DNA of 9,185 bases from positions 1 to 9,185 of the forward strand of contig JAQYWI010000203.1 in NCBI GenBank assembly GCA_030145015.1, written 5' to 3'. The DNA is from Desulfobacterales bacterium. Lineage in GTDB: Bacteria > Desulfobacterota > Desulfobacteria > Desulfobacterales > JAHEIW01. Position 1 is the first letter of the stretch. Each line of letters starts with the position of its first letter. Shown piece after piece: positions 5,323 to 9,185 of this stretch. The notes under the pieces are model-generated. The model was not told where the DNA came from, ran no database searches, and worked only from the letters and a program-made list of their open reading frames with translations. The position numbers were made by a program, and so were the translations under genes.

Positions 5323-6504
5323 TTATCTTATAAACAACATTCTTACCAAATCATTAGAAAACTGATTAATCAGCAATATCATTGAGCCGCAAATTACCCC
5401 GCTTGTAATGACAATAATGAAAATCTCCGCGGTCAGAAGCCGGGCAATGGTTGCCCGCCGGCAGCCGAGTTTGAAAATCGTCTGTATTTCGTGCTGTCGC
5501 AATCTCAAAGACAGGGCAAACACAAGAATAATTGCCAGAATTGTCGCAAGGGCAACCACTGAGATGACTGCATCCAGGACATTCTTGATCCGAAAGATGT
5601 TTTGCAGCAAGCCGTCGATGACATCCGCCGGTTTGACAATTTGCAGAAGCTCCTCTCGGGCAAGATACCGGCCCCGCAGAATCGTTTCAGACTTGGCGTC
5701 CCGGGGCACGGCCAGCACAGCCGTCAGGGGGTATTGGGAGAGGTCCCCGTGAAAGTGAAAACCGTCGATATTCTTTTCCGAAATTTCAGTATACTGGTAG
5801 AGCTTGGCCGTAGCTGCCACGTTCTTCTCGGTCCTTTTGAGAACAAGCGTGGGGTCCTGCAGTCGGGTGACATCCTGGTGCCCGTGCCCCAGCCCCTGGA
5901 TCACCCAGGCGGTTTTCACATCCACAAAAACAGCCAGATCGTCGGAGGTATGGAACTTTTCGAGCACGCCCACCACTTTCATCTTCAGAGGATAAACACC
6001 GGCCAGGTCGAAAAGCGTCTCGGGTGACGACACCAGATTGTCTCCCGGTTTGAGTCCGAGGTTTTCCGCCACCCGTGCTCCCAACACGCAATCTCCCAGA
6101 ACGGCGAGCTGCCTGCCCCGGGCGATTTTCAAACCACGGAAGTCAAAGTAATCCAGTGTTGTACCCACGATGGGGTTGCCCCGGGCTTGAAATCGAACGT
6201 ACAATGGTATTGGCAGAGCAAGCTCGCTGTCCATCACCCGTTTGGCGGCCTCCATGGTAATGAGCTCAGGCACTTCGTCGACAAAGTAGAGGGTATTCAT
6301 CACCAGATCCAGGGCGCTACCCTTGGCGCCAACTACCAGAGGTGTTGAAACAGCCCGCAGCATGAGTTGTTTCTCGCTCTCATTCAAAAGCAGTTCCAGG
6401 GCCACGGGAAGAAAGGATATCAACGTAATGCAGGCCACCAGCACGGCGCTCTTGATCTTGTTATACCGGATGTACTTCCAGGCAATGTATATACTGTCGA
6501 TCAT
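5323..6504 (-). CDS. FtsX/MacB-type ABC transporter permease
   Basis: This 393-residue inner-membrane protein is the membrane half of the ABC system. One N-terminal helix (about 19-40) precedes a large periplasmic MacB-core-like domain (about 41-305), then helices at about 309-333 and 358-381. Between these two lies the cytoplasmic coupling segment RLRQHEIQTIFKLGCRRATIARLLTAE, cut here as EIQTIFKLGCRRATI, which is the typical FtsX motif. The periplasmic domain has GHGH (206-209) and HFH (250-252), potentially metal-binding. MacB/FtsX proteins normally have a fourth helix at the C-terminus; this one ends 12 residues after the third. The start is ambiguous. ATG 6504 gives the expected IAWKYIRYNKIKS amphipathic N-terminus but has no good ribosome site, because a repeat element ends 4 bases upstream. 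A GTG at 6531 lies inside that repeat. Its ATPase partner is encoded just upstream. Confidence 0.85.
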   Translation of the reverse strand: MIDSIYIAWKYIRYNKIKSAVLVACITLISFLPVALELLLNESEKQLMLRAVSTPLVVGAKGSALDLVMNTLYFVDEVPELITMEAAKRVMDSELALPIPLYVRFQARGNPIVGTTLDYFDFRGLKIARGRQLAVLGDCVLGARVAENLGLKPGDNLVSSPETLFDLAGVYPLKMKVVGVLEKFHTSDDLAVFVDVKTAWVIQGLGHGHQDVTRLQDPTLVLKRTEKNVAATAKLYQYTEISEKNIDGFHFHGDLSQYPLTAVLAVPRDAKSETILRGRYLAREELLQIVKPADVIDGLLQNIFRIKNVLDAVISVVALATILAIILVFALSLRLRQHEIQTIFKLGCRRATIARLLTAEIFIIVITSGVICGSMILLINQFSNDLVRMLFIR

Positions 6505-6507
6505 AAT

Positions 6508-6734
6508 CAAAAAATCCGAAGCACGAAGCACGAAATTAGAAACAAATCAGAAATACAAATGTTCAAATGATCAAAACGCTGTTCACTTTTTCGCAGAATT
6601 GCGCCGGATATGTTCATAAGCACAACCGATCTCATATTTGTTGCGAAAGAAAGCGTTCGATCTTTAAGATCGTATTGTTTTGAATTTGAATTTTTGGTCA
6701 TTCGAATTTGTTTCGGATTTCGGATTTCGGATTT
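6508..6734. repeat. Palindromic heptamer-repeat element between ATPase and permease
   Basis: The left arm (about 6508-6577) holds heptamers GAAGCAC twice (6518-6531), GAAATTA and GAAACAA, then AAATGTTCAAATGATCAAAAC. The right arm (6677-6734) begins GTTTTGAATTTGAATTT and ends in three perfect CGGATTT heptamers (6714-6734). The arms are imperfect inverted copies at the level of period and composition. The central 99 bases include a 7-bp stem CGATCTT-T-AAGATCG (about 6658-6672) and no credible gene. The element starts 4 bases after the ATPase stop (6739-6741) and ends 3 bases before the permease ATG, so it fills the gap almost exactly. Confidence 0.7.
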
Positions 6735-6738
6735 AAAT

Positions 6739-7413
6739 TTATTGGTTATCAATCTTTATACCTTGAAACTCATTAAAATCGACAATTCTATCAAACCGTT
6801 TCAGGAGTTCATGGTCATGTGTCACCGCCAGCAAGGTGGCATCATGGTCGCTTACGGTACTGAATAGCAGATCCAGGATAAGGGCTTTGTTATCCGGATC
6901 CAGATTGCCGGTCGCTTCGTCGGCTAAAATAAGCTTCGGTCGCGGTAACAGCGCCCGACAGATGGCGACGCGTTGTTTTTCACCGTGAGAGAGGTCGTTG
7001 GGATTCCGTTTTAGCTTGTCACCGATGCCCATGTCCTGAGTGAGAGCCTCGGCGCGGGCGCGCACCGCTTTATCCAGCTTGAGAGCGCCGGTGATTCGAT
7101 AGGGATGTAAAACGTTGTCAAAGACGTTGAGATAATCAAGAAGTTCAAATTCCTGAAACACAAATCCGATGTTGCTGATACGGAAATCACGTCGCTCCCA
7201 ATCGCCAAGTGAGCTTACCGGTGTGTCGCCCACTCCGACGGTGCCGTTTAGCGGGGTTATGATGCCGGCAATCAAATTGAGAAGGGTGGTTTTGCCAGAA
7301 CCGCTGGGCCCGATGACCGCAACCCGCTCCCCTCCGGAAACCCGAAAATCAGGAATATTCAATCTAAATTCTCCGCTGGGGTAGCGAAATTCTAGTTTTT
7401 GAATGGTTATCAT
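6739..7413 (-). CDS. ABC transporter ATP-binding protein, LolD/MacB type
   Basis: This 224-residue ATPase powers the FtsX-type permease encoded next. All nucleotide-binding motifs are intact: Walker A GPSGSGKTT (35-43), Q-loop FVFQEFELL (Gln87), signature LSHGEKQRVAICRAL (from 141; His replaces the second Gly of LSGGQ and Glu replaces Gln), Walker B LILADE (161-166) with ATGNLD as D-loop, and the switch His199 in TVSD...VTHD. The short length with no accessory domain, and the ATGNLD sequence, are typical of the LolD/FtsE/MacB group. The ATG at 7413 shares one base with the stop of the preceding gene (TAATG), so translation is probably coupled. The ribosome site is weak (AAAGAAAT). A longer in-frame start at 7578 would lie deep inside the preceding gene and is rejected. 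Substrate is not predictable from the ATPase. Confidence 0.93.
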   Translation of the reverse strand: MITIQKLEFRYPSGEFRLNIPDFRVSGGERVAVIGPSGSGKTTLLNLIAGIITPLNGTVGVGDTPVSSLGDWERRDFRISNIGFVFQEFELLDYLNVFDNVLHPYRITGALKLDKAVRARAEALTQDMGIGDKLKRNPNDLSHGEKQRVAICRALLPRPKLILADEATGNLDPDNKALILDLLFSTVSDHDATLLAVTHDHELLKRFDRIVDFNEFQGIKIDNQ

Positions 7414-9185
7414 TATTTCTTTTTTTGTGTGTAAGAATCGATGCGTTTTTCCTCCAGCAGTTCCAGGCCGGTGATCTTCCAGGCCCCGCCCACCGGCTCC
7501 ACGGAGATATTGGCCTCGTACTGGTTCTTGCGCATGTGAATGTGGCCCCAGTGACCGACCGTGCCAGTGGCGGTCCACTTGGCGTGGAACATCCGGCCCA
7601 GGGGATGGTCATCGAGTTGATTCACATCGACCCCCAGGATCCCCACCTCTTTCACCCGGGCCCGGGCGCCGCCGGCCTGGGTCACGACCAAAGATTTGCG
7701 GTTCTGCAGGTAGATTTCCGAAAGCAAATCCCCGCTGACGCTGGTGGCCAGACGGTCGTAAACGTCCTCTTCTTCCCGGAAATCAAAAGACCGGTAGATG
7801 TTTTTCAGCAGGCTGTTTAAAACGGCAACCGCATCCTTATCGTTCATCTGCGGTGCCAGGGCAGCCGGTTTGGCAACGGCCACCTTCAAAAAGGGATAAA
7901 GCGCCACACTTGCGGCGATCAACATTACCGCCAATCCCATATGAAGGCCAATCGATCCGGCTTTCTTTCTGCGTTTTGCGATCTGCCATCCCAGTGGTAA
8001 TAATGCCAGCAGGCATAGAACACTGGCAAGCGGTATTTTCATTTTTGTCAGCGACTCGTCCACTTCTATTCTGGCAACGGCCGGCATCTGATATTTTTTA
8101 AGAAAATTGGTCCAGGTGAGCACATTGTCGTCGGGCGTCACGTAAGAGGGAAAGGGCCCGGCCGGATCGATGGCATCGGCCGGAACTTTCTGGATACGGT
8201 CTGACCACAGGTCCCATTGGTTTGTGACCTCTTGCGGTATCCCCTGGGTCAGGTAGGTAATAATTACGCCCACCATGGCAGTGTTGATCGGCAACTGCTC
8301 GGGCTGGTCCAGGAAAGTCGAACCGGTCATGGAATATTTGACAAAGGCGGTGCGGTCAAGAATCGGCCGCAATTGCTTCCCATCAATCAGGGTTTTGTCC
8401 CGTTTTAGAAAAAACTCACCCACCCGTTTTTTCAACGTTTCGTTTTCATCGGCCTCGATAAATTCATCACCCCGCAGCCCGAGATCGATCCATGCTTCAA
8501 GATCTTTCACTCTTGCCAAAATTTCATGACGTACTTCAAAGGGTTCAATGTAGAGAAAAGACATGACGCTGCCGCGCTGCCAGCGTTTGAGGGCCTTTTT
8601 ATCGAACTCCGTATACCACGGATCCGTCCAGTCCAGTGTCAGCGTCGATGGCCCGGACAAATATCTGAAATCATTAATCAGCACGCCCCTGTGATAGGTA
8701 ATGAAACCGATGGGAACTTTGCTGATTTTCGTCTTTTCATCCAGAGGGGGGATGAAGGTCAATGATGTGGGTTTTGTTTTAAAGAGGTAAACAAGCTCGG
8801 CATAAAGCACCCGCTTGTCTTCAGGAGGTCCCGGGATGGGTTGGCCCGTGTAGGGGTTAATCTTCCAGGGAATCGACGAGGGCCGTTCCTTGCGCATTCG
8901 CGGTTCGACGAGTTTGAGCCTTGCCTGCAGTTTTTCGTCTTTATCGGCCATAATCTGCAAGTCTTCTTTGGAAAACTGTCGCATACGATCGACAAGGGGA
9001 GGCCTCTTTATGTCGCTACTTTCAAAGAACTTGTCAGGAATAAGGCGGTCAAATGTGACCATATCATTTACGAAGATCTCGAGCTCGATCCTGACGTGAT
9101 CGTCATTGATATGGATCTCGGCAATATTGGGCGCATTCTGCGCACCGGATAGATTTATCCAGTCGGCATTCGCCGGTAATGTGGC
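7413..9185 (-). CDS. Large membrane-anchored periplasmic protein of unknown function (5' end outside window)
   Basis: The reading frame is open to base 9185, so at least 590 residues are encoded; the ATG at 9062 is internal, since clear coding (NIAEIHINDDHVRIELEIFVND) continues upstream. Domains by in-window residue: a long non-membrane N-terminal region (about 1-380) rich in beta strands and Trp, with FITYHRGVLINDFRYLSG and YIEPFEVRHEILARVKDLE; two membrane helices (about 385-402 and 413-433) joined by a short basic loop AKRRKKAG; and a C-terminal domain (about 445-590) whose KNIYRSFDF...VYDRLA and AWKITGLELLEE pattern resembles NTF2/Tim44-like domains. The topology implied is both large domains on the same side, probably periplasmic if an unseen signal peptide exists. 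I do not recognise a named family. Its TAATG coupling to the ATPase marks it as a component of the ABC system, perhaps an accessory or adaptor subunit. Confidence 0.85.
   Translation of the reverse strand, partial: ATLPANADWINLSGAQNAPNIAEIHINDDHVRIELEIFVNDMVTFDRLIPDKFFESSDIKRPPLVDRMRQFSKEDLQIMADKDEKLQARLKLVEPRMRKERPSSIPWKINPYTGQPIPGPPEDKRVLYAELVYLFKTKPTSLTFIPPLDEKTKISKVPIGFITYHRGVLINDFRYLSGPSTLTLDWTDPWYTEFDKKALKRWQRGSVMSFLYIEPFEVRHEILARVKDLEAWIDLGLRGDEFIEADENETLKKRVGEFFLKRDKTLIDGKQLRPILDRTAFVKYSMTGSTFLDQPEQLPINTAMVGVIITYLTQGIPQEVTNQWDLWSDRIQKVPADAIDPAGPFPSYVTPDDNVLTWTNFLKKYQMPAVARIEVDESLTKMKIPLASVLCLLALLPLGWQIAKRRKKAGSIGLHMGLAVMLIAASVALYPFLKVAVAKPAALAPQMNDKDAVAVLNSLLKNIYRSFDFREEEDVYDRLATSVSGDLLSEIYLQNRKSLVVTQAGGARARVKEVGILGVDVNQLDDHPLGRMFHAKWTATGTVGHWGHIHMRKNQYEANISVEPVGGAWKITGLELLEEKRIDSYTQKKK

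Noticed and set aside
5602..6027. Plus-strand reading frame of 141 codons inside the permease gene
   Set aside because: The opposite strand carries an intact FtsX-type permease; the plus-strand product has no recognisable features.
7414..7578. N-terminal extension of the ABC ATPase to an ATG at 7578
   Set aside because: The extension overlaps the end of the preceding gene in another frame and adds 55 residues ahead of a normal MITIQKLEF start; the TAATG overlap gives a standard-length ATPase.
9062..9062. ATG at 9062 as the start of the large membrane protein
   Set aside because: The same frame codes for convincing protein for 41 codons upstream to the window edge, and no ribosome site precedes this ATG.

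Overview
The window looks like chromosomal DNA of a Gram-negative bacterium, most likely a deltaproteobacterium (Desulfobacterota, Desulfobacteraceae-like). This rests on gene content (FadL-type outer-membrane porin, lipoprotein, Cache-type sensor), strong AAGGAGG ribosome sites, moderate GC, and AT-rich 7-8 bp periodic repeats of the kind common between genes in that group. The taxonomy is inference. Every gene I can support lies on the minus strand, so the window reads from high to low coordinates. I see no tRNA, rRNA, CRISPR array, transposase or phage gene.

Region A (9185 to 4321) is a four-gene transport cassette. In transcription order it holds a large membrane-anchored periplasmic protein of unknown function (truncated by the window edge), a LolD/MacB-type ABC ATPase whose start overlaps the preceding stop (TAATG), an FtsX/MacB-type permease, and a ZnuA/TroA-like substrate-binding protein. 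The binding protein keeps the family fold signature but lacks at least two of the usual metal-ligand histidines, and it carries a His-rich loop. Pairing a solute-binding protein with an FtsX-type permease instead of a ZnuB-type importer is unusual. This is the best candidate here for an under-described system, possibly for handling metals or metallated ligands at the inner membrane and in the periplasm.

Region B (4320 to 1149) starts with a gap holding an octamer-based inverted repeat. Then come two tandem small secreted DUF2845 proteins with identically placed cysteine pairs, an orphaned out-of-frame SHOCT tail right after the second one, a DUF4410 lipoprotein, and a FadL/OmpP1-family outer-membrane protein. 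All point the same way with short gaps and probably form one cell-envelope operon. A 91-bp inverted-repeat element abuts the porin stop codon.

Region C (1148 to 1) is a 384-bp gap with several inverted repeats and an intrinsic terminator, then the N-terminal half of a Cache-type membrane sensor cut off by the window edge.

A recurring feature is that three of the gaps in and beside the transport cassette are filled by AT-rich heptamer or octamer repeats. One 227-bp palindromic element fits almost exactly between the ATPase stop and the permease start.
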